DNA of 64,000 nt, from contig CALGSW010000016.1 in NCBI GenBank assembly GCA_937901965.1, positions 124,001 to 188,000 on the forward strand, written 5' to 3'. Of the stretch, positions 1 through 9,027 are shown piece after piece (the first letter of the stretch is position 1; every line of letters starts with the position of its first letter). The DNA is from an uncultured Bacteroidota bacterium (lineage in GTDB: Bacteria > Bacteroidota > Bacteroidia > Bacteroidales > UBA932). The translations under genes were made by a program, and so were the position numbers. Below the pieces are notes generated by a model. It did no database searches, had not been told where the DNA came from, and worked only from the letters and a program-made list of their open reading frames with translations.

Positions 1-863
1 ATACCTATCCCCACTCCATACAGCACCATCCCCTTTTTACTCATAGGGGAGGTTACATAATCTGTAGCCATAAATATGGATCCTATTAAAATACCTCCTG
101 TTAAAACATTAAACAGAGGATCAGCATACATCTGAGGATTAATCAGCCAGAAAATACCGGAAAAAAGAAGTACTGTTCCAATGATTGCCAGCGGGATATG
201 TGGCCTTATAACCCTCCTTATCAGAAGATAAACAAATCCAAGAATAAGAGCAAGAGCCGATACCTCGCCCACAGAACCCCCTATCTTTGAAAAGAGCATC
301 TGAGCATACGAGAAATTATTCTCCGAGAATATCTGATCCATTGTAAGTCCCTTTGCAAGCCCCTCTTTAACAATTGAAAGAGCCGTTGCTCCTGAGCTTG
401 CATCTATCCCCTCCCTGAACCATGAAGTAGGGATTGAATAGTCTGTCATAATCACAGGAAAGGATACAAGAAGAAATACCCGTCCCACAAGAGCCGGATT
501 GAAGAGATTCTGTCCTACTCCTCCAAAAGTCATCTTTGCTATACCTATTGCAACGACAGAACCTATGAACATTATCCACCACGGAGAGTTTGGAGGGAGG
601 TTTAGTGATAGCAGCAGTCCCGTAAGAGCGGCAGAATAGTCGTTAACGGTTATTTTTGATTTGACAATATATCTCTGAATCACATACTCCACAGCAACAG
701 CTGTGGCAACACCCACAAGCGCAAGCTTAATGGCAGAGAACCCAAAGAAATAAACCGACACAAGCAACGATGGCACAAGAGCAATAATCACATCTCTCAT
801 CAGGCTCTTGGTTGACTCGTTTCCATGCAGGTGCGGTGCCGGTGAAACTATCAGTTTTTTCAT
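1..863 (-). CDS. rnfD: RnfD, Rnf electron-transport complex membrane subunit (partial, 3' end outside window)
   Basis: Reading the minus strand from the ATG at 861-863 gives 287 codons that run off the window start. The product is a polytopic membrane protein of the NqrB/RnfD family, which carries covalently bound FMN in the Rnf complex (ferredoxin:NAD+ oxidoreductase coupled to ion pumping at the inner membrane). An SGAT motif at about residues 157-160 is the expected phosphoester-FMN site, with Thr160 as acceptor. The N-terminus MKKLIVSPAPH is typical. It follows rnfC after 17 nt. rnfG, rnfE and rnfA are presumably downstream, outside the window. Identity is firm; only the C-terminus is missing. 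Confidence 0.95.
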   Translation of the reverse strand, partial: MKKLIVSPAPHLHGNESTKSLMRDVIIALVPSLLVSVYFFGFSAIKLALVGVATAVAVEYVIQRYIVKSKITVNDYSAALTGLLLSLNLPPNSPWWIMFIGSVVAIGIAKMTFGGVGQNLFNPALVGRVFLLVSFPVIMTDYSIPTSWFREGIDASSGATALSIVKEGLAKGLTMDQIFSENNFSYAQMLFSKIGGSVGEVSALALILGFVYLLIRRVIRPHIPLAIIGTVLLFSGIFWLINPQMYADPLFNVLTGGILIGSIFMATDYVTSPMSKKGMVLYGVGIG

Positions 864-880
864 ATCTGGAATTTAGGTTT

Positions 881-2218
881 TTACTTTTTTGGTCTGCTTC
901 TAATTATCTTAAGAACTTTTGTTTTTGAAAGCCTTATTGTATCAAGCAAAGGAATATCCGCCGGACATACATAAAGACAACTTCCGCACTCTATGCAGTC
1001 ATGAACCATATTGGCCTCAAGATCCTCAATTCGGTTCGCCCTTGAAAGTCTGTTGAGCAGGTATGGCTCAAGCCCCATAGGGCAGGCATCCACACATTTG
1101 GCACATCTGATGCAGTTCGCCTCCTCACCCCTCTTTGTCTCCTCCTCTGTCAAAAGAAGTAAAGCCGATGTACTCTTTACCGACGCAGCCTCAATCCTTG
1201 ACACCGCTTTACCCATCATTGGTCCGCCGCTAACCAGTTTCTCTGCATCTTTAGGAAAACCGCCCACGGCAAATATCATAGACTCAAATGTTGTTCCCAC
1301 TCTCATCCTGAAGTTTCTCTGCTCAGGCATACATTTGCCGGTCACAGTAACTACCCCCTCAAACAGAGGTTTGTTCTTCTGAACAGCCTCATATACCGCC
1401 AAGGCAGTGCCCACATTCTGAACAACAACCCCTACATCAATAGGTAACCCCATAGAGGGAACCTGTCTGCCTGTTATAGCGTCTATAAGCTGCTTTTCCC
1501 CACCCTGAGGATATCTCTTTTTAAGCGATACTATCTTAATCTCCTGATAGCCCTTTGACGCTATCTCCTTCATCTTTTTAATTGCTTGAGGCTTATTCTC
1601 CTCAATACCCAGATAGGCCCTCTTCACTCCAAGAGCAGACATCATCAGTTTAACACCAATAAGTATCTCCTCGGTATTTTCAAGCATTATCCTGTAGTCA
1701 GATGTGAGATACGGCTCACACTCCGCTCCGTTAACCAAAAGGAATTCCGCTTTTTTCCCAGGAGGAGGCGACAGTTTTATATGCGTAGGGAAAGCAGCGC
1801 CACCCAGTCCTACTACACCGCACTCAGCTATTTTTGCAATAATATCCTGTGGAGAGTCTTTTATTACTCTGTTAATCTCCGGAGTTCTGTCAATACTCTC
1901 CATCCACTCATCTCCCTCTACATTAACCACAACGTGCTGAACAAGATTTCCCGCAAGATCAGGGAGCATCTCAATTGAGTTCACTGTTCCTGATACTGAG
2001 GAGTGAATATTTGCTGAGATAAAGCCGTTTGCCTTTGCAATCAGCTGTCCTGTCTTAACCTTGTCACCTTTTGCCACAACGGGCTCAGCAGGCGCCCCAA
2101 GGTGCTGCGACATAGATATATATGCCCTCTCCATAACCGGAAAGTTCTCAATTGCCGCATTAACTGAAATTTTATTGTCGTGCGGATGGATACCGCCAAT
2201 TCTGAATGTTTTGCTCAT
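881..2218 (-). CDS. rnfC: RnfC, Rnf complex NADH/Fe-S subunit
   Basis: 445 aa, the usual length for RnfC outside proteobacteria with long tails. This peripheral subunit exchanges electrons with NAD(H). Visible are the NqrF/RnfC-type glycine-rich motif GLGGAAFPTH near residue 138, the NGAECEPYLT motif after it, and two ferredoxin-type 4Fe-4S motifs at about residues 369-380 (CIRCAKCVDACP) and 408-419 (CIECGSCLYVCP). The gene sits 9 nt after rnfB and 17 nt before rnfD, so the three are co-transcribed. The C-terminus ends soon after the second cluster, without the Ala/Lys-rich extension of enterobacterial RsxC. Confidence 0.96.
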   Translation of the reverse strand: MSKTFRIGGIHPHDNKISVNAAIENFPVMERAYISMSQHLGAPAEPVVAKGDKVKTGQLIAKANGFISANIHSSVSGTVNSIEMLPDLAGNLVQHVVVNVEGDEWMESIDRTPEINRVIKDSPQDIIAKIAECGVVGLGGAAFPTHIKLSPPPGKKAEFLLVNGAECEPYLTSDYRIMLENTEEILIGVKLMMSALGVKRAYLGIEENKPQAIKKMKEIASKGYQEIKIVSLKKRYPQGGEKQLIDAITGRQVPSMGLPIDVGVVVQNVGTALAVYEAVQKNKPLFEGVVTVTGKCMPEQRNFRMRVGTTFESMIFAVGGFPKDAEKLVSGGPMMGKAVSRIEAASVKSTSALLLLTEEETKRGEEANCIRCAKCVDACPMGLEPYLLNRLSRANRIEDLEANMVHDCIECGSCLYVCPADIPLLDTIRLSKTKVLKIIRSRPKK

Positions 2219-2227
2219 ATTCCGGAA

Positions 2228-3088
2228 TTAATGCTGTTCAACCTCTGCAACCTCTTTTTTAGGAACCCTTACAGGGAAATTTACCTCCCAAATTGCATTG
2301 GTAGGGCACTCAACTACACACTTTCTGCAAAGTTTACACTTGTTATAGTCTATATATGCAAGATTTGAGGATATTGTAATTGCGTCATATGCGCAAACCT
2401 TCTGGCACTTTGTGCATCCGATGCAGGCAACGGCACATGCCTTCTTAGCCACTCCCCCTTTATCTTTGTTAATACATGAAACAAATATTCTCTTCCCTTT
2501 TGGACCTTTGTTTCTCAACTCAATAATCATCTTTGGGCAGGCCTTCACACAGGCTCCGCAAGCAGTACATTTATCAGCATCCACCTCAGGCAATCCTGTC
2601 CTTGGGTTCATTTTAATTGCATCAAAATCACAGGAGAGCTCGCAGTCTCCTTGGCCAAGACATCCGTATCTGCAGTCTGTGTCTCCGGCATAAAGAGATG
2701 CCATAACAGCACAGGAAGTATAGCCGTCATAATTGTTTGATTTGGGTCTGCTGTCGCAGTTTCCGTTGCATCTTACAACAGCAACCTGAGGCACCATTTC
2801 GGCAACACTTCTTCCCAGATAATCGGCAACTCTCTTCATAACGTCATTACCACCCACCGGGCAAAACAGACCATCCATTGACTCCGCATTAACACAACCT
2901 TCCGCAAATGAGCGGCATCCGGTAAAACCACATCCGCCGCAGTTTGCTCCGGGAAGAATGGTCTCAACATCGTCAATTCTGGGGTCCTCTACCACCTTGA
3001 ATTTTTGGGCGGTGAAGTAGAGAATCAGAGCCAGAACAAGCCCAAGAACGGTGAGGCTTGCAATGGTAAAGATAATTGTAGCAGTCAT
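2228..3088 (-). CDS. rnfB: RnfB, Rnf complex ferredoxin-like subunit
   Basis: 286 aa. An N-terminal membrane helix (about residues 3-28) is followed by the RnfB 4Fe-4S domain with the NCGGCGFTGC motif near residue 50. The Cys-rich C-terminal region includes clear CxxCxxCxxxCP ferredoxin clusters (CTACGACVKACP, CIGCTKCQKVC, CKLCRKCVVECP) plus a further Cys group around CRYGCLGQGDCELSC. RnfB is the entry point for electrons from ferredoxin. The large number of clusters matches RnfB of anaerobic Bacteroidetes rather than short proteobacterial RsxB. It lies 4 nt after rseC and 9 nt before rnfC. Confidence 0.96.
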   Translation of the reverse strand: MTATIIFTIASLTVLGLVLALILYFTAQKFKVVEDPRIDDVETILPGANCGGCGFTGCRSFAEGCVNAESMDGLFCPVGGNDVMKRVADYLGRSVAEMVPQVAVVRCNGNCDSRPKSNNYDGYTSCAVMASLYAGDTDCRYGCLGQGDCELSCDFDAIKMNPRTGLPEVDADKCTACGACVKACPKMIIELRNKGPKGKRIFVSCINKDKGGVAKKACAVACIGCTKCQKVCAYDAITISSNLAYIDYNKCKLCRKCVVECPTNAIWEVNFPVRVPKKEVAEVEQH

Positions 3089-3092
3089 ATAA

Positions 3093-3518
3093 TTAGTTCA
3101 GTTTCTCGATTGTAAAAACATACTCTTTGCGGAATTTCTCCCTTAAGAGATAAACAATTGAATAATAAATCGCAAGCCCTCCAAGTATAGCCAGGCCTGT
3201 AAACAAATCCCCGGCTCCCGCAGCTGACAAAGATAGTAATATTGCTACCAGAATCAATAGAGGAATAAGGTACGAAATATACAGAGCCTTGTGTCCCAGG
3301 CTTTTTTTCAGTAAAACATTTACCCTCTCACCCGGCTCAAACTGAGAATAGCCTGTATTGGCAACCTCCACAAGCTTAGTCTCAGCCTCTCCAAGAGAGC
3401 ATGCTCCTTTAGCAGCGCATGCCCCGCAAGCAGACTTATTAAGTATTTCAACCGTTATAAAATCCGTATTAATGTCAACAATCACACCTTCGTGATCAAT
3501 AGTTTCGCCACTGTTCAT
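3093..3518 (-). CDS. RseC/MucC-family membrane protein
   Basis: 141 aa. The N-terminal part has a four-cysteine cluster (SACGACAAKGAC, about residues 29-41), followed by two adjacent membrane helices (about residues 78-118), the architecture of the RseC/MucC family. In E. coli RseC affects sigma-E signalling and works with the Rsx (Rnf) system in reducing SoxR. Here it directly precedes rnfB by 4 nt and overlaps the upstream DUF3108 gene by one base, so it is physically part of the Rnf operon. A redox or assembly role alongside Rnf is an inference from this context. Confidence 0.88.
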   Translation of the reverse strand: MNSGETIDHEGVIVDINTDFITVEILNKSACGACAAKGACSLGEAETKLVEVANTGYSQFEPGERVNVLLKKSLGHKALYISYLIPLLILVAILLSLSAAGAGDLFTGLAILGGLAIYYSIVYLLREKFRKEYVFTIEKLN

Positions 3519-4357
3519 TACTCTTTAATCATACTGGTCAATGGATATTTCAATTTCTCTGTACTTTTGAGAGTCCCAAAGAGTTTTCCTATAATTATCT
3601 CAACCTCAAATCCTAAAGGAATTTTATTTTCATCATCTGAGATCCAGATAATCATCTCCTTATCTCCTCTGAATACCGTTCCTGCGATAAGCTTTACAGC
3701 AAATTTTGCTGATCTGAATGTCCCCACCCCCTTTACCTTTTTTACCTCTTTACCCAAATACCTGAATGAAATATCAAATATTTCATCATCTATAACAAAA
3801 GAGACTGGGTATAACTTCCCCGGATTATCGTTTTTAATATCAATCGTCCTTGCATAATAGAACATTGTAACGATATCATAAGTGCAGGGGCTCCCTTTCA
3901 AAAGGGTATCCCTTTGTGGATTGTCGTATTTTCTGGTTATTGCTCTTATCTGATTATCAGGAAAAAAAGTAATATTATTCCTCATCCTGTACTTGCCCTC
4001 CTGAACATTTCTGTGGAAATTGAATGGTCTCAGGGTTCCTGTATAAAATCTGGACTCATAATAGTCTCTTACCTTAAAAAACAGATCATAGAATTTGTAT
4101 GTCTTACCTTCAACAATTGCATGAAAGAACTCACCGGCTCCCGCAGAGTTATAATATTTTAGTCTCGCAACACCCTCAGCTATTTCAGAGACCACCCCTC
4201 CCCAGTTATACGAGAGAGAGTATTTAAGTACCTCGCCGTCCTGATATGGTAAATCAGATGTTGTCCCGGCTCTGGGAGGAGGACAGTTTGTATTCTGGGC
4301 TTTTATACCTGTTGCAAACAGGAGAAGGGTAAATGATATGAAAAGGCTCCTTAACAT
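3518..4357 (-). CDS. Secreted DUF3108 domain protein
   Basis: 279 aa with a cleavable signal peptide (MLRSLFISFTLLLFATGIKA, then Q). The rest matches the DUF3108 family: an early L-Y-x-D-G-E-x-L-x-Y-x-L-x-Y-N-W motif and a mostly beta-strand periplasmic domain ending with a KLKYPLTS-like segment. The biochemical function is not known. It lies 5 nt downstream of dnaB and shares one base with rseC, so it is co-transcribed. No catalytic motif is visible. Confidence 0.82.
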   Translation of the reverse strand: MLRSLFISFTLLLFATGIKAQNTNCPPPRAGTTSDLPYQDGEVLKYSLSYNWGGVVSEIAEGVARLKYYNSAGAGEFFHAIVEGKTYKFYDLFFKVRDYYESRFYTGTLRPFNFHRNVQEGKYRMRNNITFFPDNQIRAITRKYDNPQRDTLLKGSPCTYDIVTMFYYARTIDIKNDNPGKLYPVSFVIDDEIFDISFRYLGKEVKKVKGVGTFRSAKFAVKLIAGTVFRGDKEMIIWISDDENKIPLGFEVEIIIGKLFGTLKSTEKLKYPLTSMIKE

Positions 4358-4362
4358 TTATA

Positions 4363-5865
4363 TTATGAGTCAAAGTCTGAATTAGGGATGAATTCAGTAT
4401 TGCTGTTTAGTTTTGAGCCGTATGTATGTACAGCTCCGGCAAGGTTCTCTCTAGACAAATCAGGCTCTGATATATCCACAAACTTGACTTCAGAATTTCT
4501 GAATCTCATTTGAACATCGCATACTGCACCATTACGGTGTTTAGCTATTATAATATCTGTTATCCCTGCCATAGCCGGATCCTCTGTAAGTCCGTAATAG
4601 TCCTGTCTGTGGATGAAAACAACAATATCGGCATCCTGCTCAATTGCACCGGACTCTCTGAGGTCACTCAGCTGGGGCCTTTTGTTACCTCCTCTGGTCT
4701 CAACAGCCCGGCTGAGCTGAGATAGTGCAATCACCGGCACATTTAGCTCTTTCGCAATTGCTTTAAGGGATCTTGATATTGCCGAAACCTCCTGTTCACG
4801 CATACCCCTAAGTTCAGGAGGTCCGCTCATCAACTGAAGGTAGTCTATAACAATTGCCTTAACACCCGCATTCAGAACCAGCCTTCTGGCCTTTGACCTG
4901 AATTCATATATTGAGAGAGAAGGTGTATCATCTATATATAAAGGAGCTTTAATAAGCTGAGCCAGCCTCGTATTAATCTGAGTCCATTCGTAATCCTCAA
5001 GTTTCTTTCCTCCTTTGATTTTATCTGCTGAGAGCCCTGTCTCGCTTATCATCAGCCTCTTTACAAGTTGCAGTGCAGACATCTCAAGAGAGAAGAATGC
5101 AACAGGAATCTGATACTCTACAGCCATATTTCTTGCCATAGTGAGTACAAACGCAGTTTTACCCATTGATGGTCTGGCTGCCAGGATTACCAGATCTGAT
5201 GGCTGCCATCCAAGTGTAACCCTGTCCAGCGAGGTATATCCTGAACGAACGCCTGAGAGTCCGTCTGAACGGAGCTGACTATTGTGAAGCTCGTCAATAG
5301 CCTCTTCAATAACTGATTTTACGGGCCTTGTCTCTCTTTTAATATTTCTGTCAGAGAGGGTAAATATCTTTTGCTGAGTAGTGTCAAGTAAGTCATCTAC
5401 AGGGATATTGTCGTCAAAAGAGTCTCTCTGAACCTCGTAAGATATTGAGATCAGCTCCCTCTGAATATATTTCTGCAGCAGTAGTTTTGAATGGTACTCC
5501 AGGTGGGCGGCAGAACTTATCCTCATACTGAGTTGCGTCAGAAATGCATTGCCACCTACAATTTCCAGATCTCCGCTTCTTTTAAGTTCATCTGAAACAG
5601 TGAGTAAGTCAACCGGATAGTGTTTATCAGAGAGAGATTTTATGGCGTTGAAGATTTTTCTGTGGGTCTCTTTATAGAAACACTCTGCAGTAATTATCTC
5701 CAAGGTTTCAGGCACCATATTTGGCTCAAGCATGAGAGCGCCCAATACTGCCTCTTCAATATCCAGAGCCTGAGGAGGTTTCTTACCCATATCAAGCCCT
5801 AAAGAGTCAAGATTCTTCTCCTGTATCTGTTTAGTTTTGTTATAACTCTTCGCCATAATTATCAA
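4363..5865 (-). CDS. dnaB: DnaB replicative DNA helicase
   Basis: 500 aa. The N-terminal DnaB domain begins around residue 33 (PQALDIEEAVLGALMLE); the RecA-like helicase domain has Walker A (ARPSMGKTAF, about residue 230), Walker B (VIDYLQLM) and the arginine-bearing segment around SQLSRAVE. The hexamer unwinds DNA ahead of the replisome. There are two possible starts: ATG at 5865, which overlaps the aminotransferase stop in an ATGA arrangement, or ATG three codons later at 5856. The first is listed because of the coupling. No intein is present, unlike some dnaB genes. Confidence 0.97.
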   Translation of the reverse strand: MIIMAKSYNKTKQIQEKNLDSLGLDMGKKPPQALDIEEAVLGALMLEPNMVPETLEIITAECFYKETHRKIFNAIKSLSDKHYPVDLLTVSDELKRSGDLEIVGGNAFLTQLSMRISSAAHLEYHSKLLLQKYIQRELISISYEVQRDSFDDNIPVDDLLDTTQQKIFTLSDRNIKRETRPVKSVIEEAIDELHNSQLRSDGLSGVRSGYTSLDRVTLGWQPSDLVILAARPSMGKTAFVLTMARNMAVEYQIPVAFFSLEMSALQLVKRLMISETGLSADKIKGGKKLEDYEWTQINTRLAQLIKAPLYIDDTPSLSIYEFRSKARRLVLNAGVKAIVIDYLQLMSGPPELRGMREQEVSAISRSLKAIAKELNVPVIALSQLSRAVETRGGNKRPQLSDLRESGAIEQDADIVVFIHRQDYYGLTEDPAMAGITDIIIAKHRNGAVCDVQMRFRNSEVKFVDISEPDLSRENLAGAVHTYGSKLNSNTEFIPNSDFDS

Positions 5866-7061
5866 AGTCTGTCTAATGCCCGGACAATAAGTCCGGCTGA
5901 ATACAAAATCTCATCATCATTTATACACAGAGGGGGAGCAATCCTAAATGAGTTCCCATCAAAGAGAAACCAGTCGCTCATTATCCCCTCATCCAGCAGA
6001 AGCGGCAACACTCTCTCTGCACAATCTCCGGATCCCAGATCTACTGCCAGAAGAAGCCCTGCCTGCCTGATCTCTTTTACTCTCTTGTGCGAAATCAAAG
6101 TCTCTCTGTACAGAGTACCTTTTCTTTCAGCATCCTCCACCCAGTTCTCTCTGAGTAATATTTTCAGTGAAGCCAGAGCAGCTGCACAAGAGACAGGGTG
6201 ACCTCCAAAAGTTGTTATATGACCCAGAACCGGGTTATATTGCCAAAGACTCATCAGTTCTGAAGAGGCAGCAAACGCTCCCAGAGGCATACCGCCTCCC
6301 AATGCTTTTGCTAAGGTAATAATATCCGGTACAACATTCCATCTCAGGGCTGCAAAAAGTTTTCCACATCTCCCAAAACCTGTTTGTATCTCATCAAATA
6401 TCAGTATGGTTCCGGTTTCATTACACCTGTTTCTAGCAGCCTCAAGGTATCCCTCGTCCGGGATTCTAACCCCTCCCTCTCCCTGTACAGGTTCAATTAT
6501 AAATGCTGCTGTCCTATCTGTTATCAGAGTCAGATCTTCAAATGAATTAAATTGGATATGCCTGATATCCGGCAATAGCGGTCTGAAAGCACTCTTGAAT
6601 TTCTCAGAGCCCATAAGGCTTAAAGCTCCGTGGGTGCTTCCGTGGTAACTATTGATACAACTTATTACCTCTCTCCTCCCGGTTTTACGCTTCGCCAGCT
6701 TTACTGCTGCTTCATTCGCCTCACTTCCTGAGTTTACGTAATAAACAACATCAAGATTTCCGGGTAAATTAGCTGCCAGAAGAGTAGCATGTTCAACCTG
6801 TGGCTGCTGGATTATCTCCCCGTAGACCATCAGGTGCATATGTCTTGCAGCCTGCTCACAAACCGCCGCCACCACCTCCTGGTTAGAGTGTCCCACATTT
6901 GAGACCGACACACCGGAAACCAGGTCAACATACCTCTTACCTTCGGGTGTATATAAATATACCCCCTCTGCCCTCTGAATTTCAAGTCCCAGAGGTGAGG
7001 GGGAAGTCTGACCTATATGTCTTAAGAAATTTTCCCCTAATCTATAGGGTTGCGGGAACAT
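5862..7061 (-). CDS. Class III (acetylornithine/ornithine-type) PLP aminotransferase
   Basis: 399 aa. Fold-type I PLP enzyme of the acetylornithine/ornithine/4-aminobutyrate aminotransferase family. Visible are NSGSEANEAAVKLAKR (phosphate and cofactor binding, about residue 100), the FDEIQTGFGR motif with the PLP-binding Asp (about residue 220), and the Schiff-base Lys in TLAKALGGGMPLGA. The exact substrate cannot be assigned; there are no arginine-biosynthesis neighbours, so argD or rocD should not be transferred. It shares one base with the upstream zinc-ribbon gene and overlaps dnaB by 4 nt. Confidence 0.88.
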   Translation of the reverse strand: MFPQPYRLGENFLRHIGQTSPSPLGLEIQRAEGVYLYTPEGKRYVDLVSGVSVSNVGHSNQEVVAAVCEQAARHMHLMVYGEIIQQPQVEHATLLAANLPGNLDVVYYVNSGSEANEAAVKLAKRKTGRREVISCINSYHGSTHGALSLMGSEKFKSAFRPLLPDIRHIQFNSFEDLTLITDRTAAFIIEPVQGEGGVRIPDEGYLEAARNRCNETGTILIFDEIQTGFGRCGKLFAALRWNVVPDIITLAKALGGGMPLGAFAASSELMSLWQYNPVLGHITTFGGHPVSCAAALASLKILLRENWVEDAERKGTLYRETLISHKRVKEIRQAGLLLAVDLGSGDCAERVLPLLLDEGIMSDWFLFDGNSFRIAPPLCINDDEILYSAGLIVRALDRL

Positions 7062-7885
7062 TACTCCTTGCCGGATTCAGGCTCTTCAACCTTGACAAGT
7101 ATCCTTCCGCAATATTCGCAGACAATAATTTTTTTACTTTGAGCAATGTCCATTTGTCTCTGAGGCGGAATCTTGTTGAAACATCCCGAACAGGCATTCC
7201 TTCTAACAGTCACCACTGCAAGTCCATTGCGGGCGTTTAACCTTACCTTCTTATAGGCAGCAAGCATCCTGGCATCAATTTGTGCCTGAATTTCATTTGA
7301 ATACCTGATAAGCTCATCCTCCTCCTTTGCTGTTTCTGCAATAATTGAGTCAAGCTCACCCTTCTTCTGTTCAAGATCCTTAACTCTCTCCTCAAGTGCT
7401 GTTACTGCATTAGCAAGAGCGGCTTTTTTGTCTGCAAGTAATAGCGTATTCTCTTTGATTCTCTTCTCAGCAAGCTCTGCTTCAAGCCCCTGAAATTCAA
7501 TCTCTTTAGTAAGAGAGTCATACTCCCTGTTGTTTTTAACATTACTCTGCTGAGCGGTATATTTCTCAATCAGAGATTTTGCATTTTCAAGATCCATCTT
7601 CTTCTGATAGATTAGCCTTTCAGCATCTTTAAGCTCAGCCTGAAGGTTTTCTACTCTGGTTTTAAGCCCCTCAATATTATCTTCAAGGTCCCTAACCTCC
7701 AGAGGCAACTCCCCTCTCAACAGGTGTATCTTATCAATTTTGCTGTCTGCCAGCTGCAGCTGATACAAAAGATTCAGCTTTGTCTCCATTGTGAGGTCAC
7801 CCTCGCTGCTTGTACTCTTCTGGAGAGATATAAAAGTTCCTCCATCCAGCGGAGTCTCAATAGTCGGTTTCTGTTTTGTTGCCAT
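7061..7885 (-). CDS. Coiled-coil protein with C-terminal zinc ribbon (C4-type, CT398/CdsZ-like)
   Basis: 274 aa. Residues about 35-200 are a long heptad-rich coiled coil (many Leu/Glu/Lys, few Pro or Gly). The C-terminus has two CxxC pairs (CSGC and CEYC) about 25 residues apart, forming a C4 zinc ribbon. This is the architecture of the family typified by chlamydial CT398/CdsZ; the molecular role in Bacteroidetes is not established. ATG at 7885 is used; an internal Met at codon 33 (7789), where family similarity begins, is an alternative start. It is 7 nt after the Nif3 gene. Confidence 0.85.
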   Translation of the reverse strand: MATKQKPTIETPLDGGTFISLQKSTSSEGDLTMETKLNLLYQLQLADSKIDKIHLLRGELPLEVRDLEDNIEGLKTRVENLQAELKDAERLIYQKKMDLENAKSLIEKYTAQQSNVKNNREYDSLTKEIEFQGLEAELAEKRIKENTLLLADKKAALANAVTALEERVKDLEQKKGELDSIIAETAKEEDELIRYSNEIQAQIDARMLAAYKKVRLNARNGLAVVTVRRNACSGCFNKIPPQRQMDIAQSKKIIVCEYCGRILVKVEEPESGKE

Positions 7886-7892
7886 AACCCTC

Positions 7893-8672
7893 TTAATGAT
7901 AGTATATTAAATTATTATTGTTGTCAGAAATGCGAACTTCAAAGTTAGGTATTTTTTTTGACAGTATATCTTTTATCAAAGTGAGTACCTCTGTCTCACT
8001 CTCAAAGTGGCCTGTATCAATGACCATAAATCCATCTTCGCAAAGGAATTTGTGATAAGAGAGATCACCTGTTATTAGAACCTGGGCTCCGGCAGCAACT
8101 GATGTTTCAATCAAAGATCCTCCACTTCCTCCGCAGAGGGCCACCTTCTCTATTAGACCGTCAATAAGTCTGGAGTGCCTTACAGTACTCAGGCCAAATT
8201 TCTTTTTTACAAGTGATACCAGATCCATAGCAGATATAGGTTCATTGAGAATTCCCATAACACCCAGGCCGGTATTTTCATCTTCCGGGTCAAGTATCTT
8301 AACATCCTTAAGACCTATTTTTTCAGCCATAAGTCCGCTCACTCCGGGCAGCACTTTGTCTGCATTTGTATGGGCCGAATAGATAACTATTCCACCTTTT
8401 ATAGCCGACTCCACCATTTTTTCAACTACAGACCCCCCGGCAATCCTCTTCAACGGAGAAAAAATAAGCGGATGATGAGTGATTATCATGTCCACTCCTT
8501 TAGATATAGCCTCTTCTATTACTGCCGGAGTACAATCAAGGGAGAGCAGCGCAGAAGTGACGTCCTTGTCCGGCCCCCCTATTGTAAATCCTGAGTTATC
8601 CCATTTCTCCTGAATATGTCCGGGTGCAAACTCCTCAATAGCAGCAGCAATAACTGAAGCTTTAATTCTCAT
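7893..8672 (-). CDS. Nif3-like dinuclear metal-centre protein (GTP cyclohydrolase 1 type 2 / YbgI family)
   Basis: 259 aa. Typical Nif3 features: N-terminal EEFAPGHIQEKWDNSGF, the metal-binding ITHHPLIFSPLKR segment around residue 67, SAHTNAD near residue 100, and the C-terminal DTGHFESE motif. These His, Asp and Glu residues coordinate two metals in a hexameric toroid. It is the short form, without the PII-like insertion found in roughly 370-residue homologues. The physiological substrate is uncertain. It overlaps the upstream MerR-like gene by 4 nt and precedes the zinc-ribbon gene by 7 nt, a pairing often seen in Bacteroidetes. Confidence 0.92.
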   Translation of the reverse strand: MRIKASVIAAAIEEFAPGHIQEKWDNSGFTIGGPDKDVTSALLSLDCTPAVIEEAISKGVDMIITHHPLIFSPLKRIAGGSVVEKMVESAIKGGIVIYSAHTNADKVLPGVSGLMAEKIGLKDVKILDPEDENTGLGVMGILNEPISAMDLVSLVKKKFGLSTVRHSRLIDGLIEKVALCGGSGGSLIETSVAAGAQVLITGDLSYHKFLCEDGFMVIDTGHFESETEVLTLIKDILSKKIPNFEVRISDNNNNLIYYH

Positions 8673-9007
8673 AGTATTTTCTGAATTTCCTGCAATCTCT
8701 CCTTTATACCTGTCAAAGACTCAATTATATCCACCCTTCTGTCTACACCTTCTTTGTTGTCTTTCATTCTGTTATACGCACCCTCTAGGGTCATCCCCCT
8801 CTCTTTTACCAGATAATAAATAAGTTTAAAATTAGTTACATCATCCGCTGTAAATAACCTGTTCCCCTTTTTGTTTCTTGCTGGTTTAATAAAGTCCGGA
8901 AACTTCTGTGCCCAGAATCTTACAAGAGAGGTGTTCTCCCCAAGCAATTCTGCAACCTCCCCAATTGTATAGTAAAGTTTTTCCGGCTTGAACTCTTTGT
9001 AAGGCAT
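8669..9007 (-). CDS. MerR-family transcriptional regulator
   Basis: 112 aa. The N-terminal MerR-type winged helix-turn-helix reads YYTIGEVAELLGENTSLVRFWAQKFPDF, followed by the wing (KGNRLFTADDVTNFKLIYYLVKE as separate short blocks) and a short C-terminal helix. There is no cysteine-rich effector domain, so it is not a metal sensor of the classic type. It is the third gene of the run beginning with two M23 peptidases. Targets are unknown; autoregulation of the operon would be the simplest hypothesis but no operator is evident. Confidence 0.88.
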   Translation of the reverse strand: MPYKEFKPEKLYYTIGEVAELLGENTSLVRFWAQKFPDFIKPARNKKGNRLFTADDVTNFKLIYYLVKERGMTLEGAYNRMKDNKEGVDRRVDIIESLTGIKERLQEIQKIL

Positions 9008-9027
9008 TGTATTATAATATTAAATTA

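Noticed and set aside
881..2218. Plus-strand open frames opposite rnfC
   Set aside because: No homology or promoter; shadows of a strongly coding minus-strand gene.
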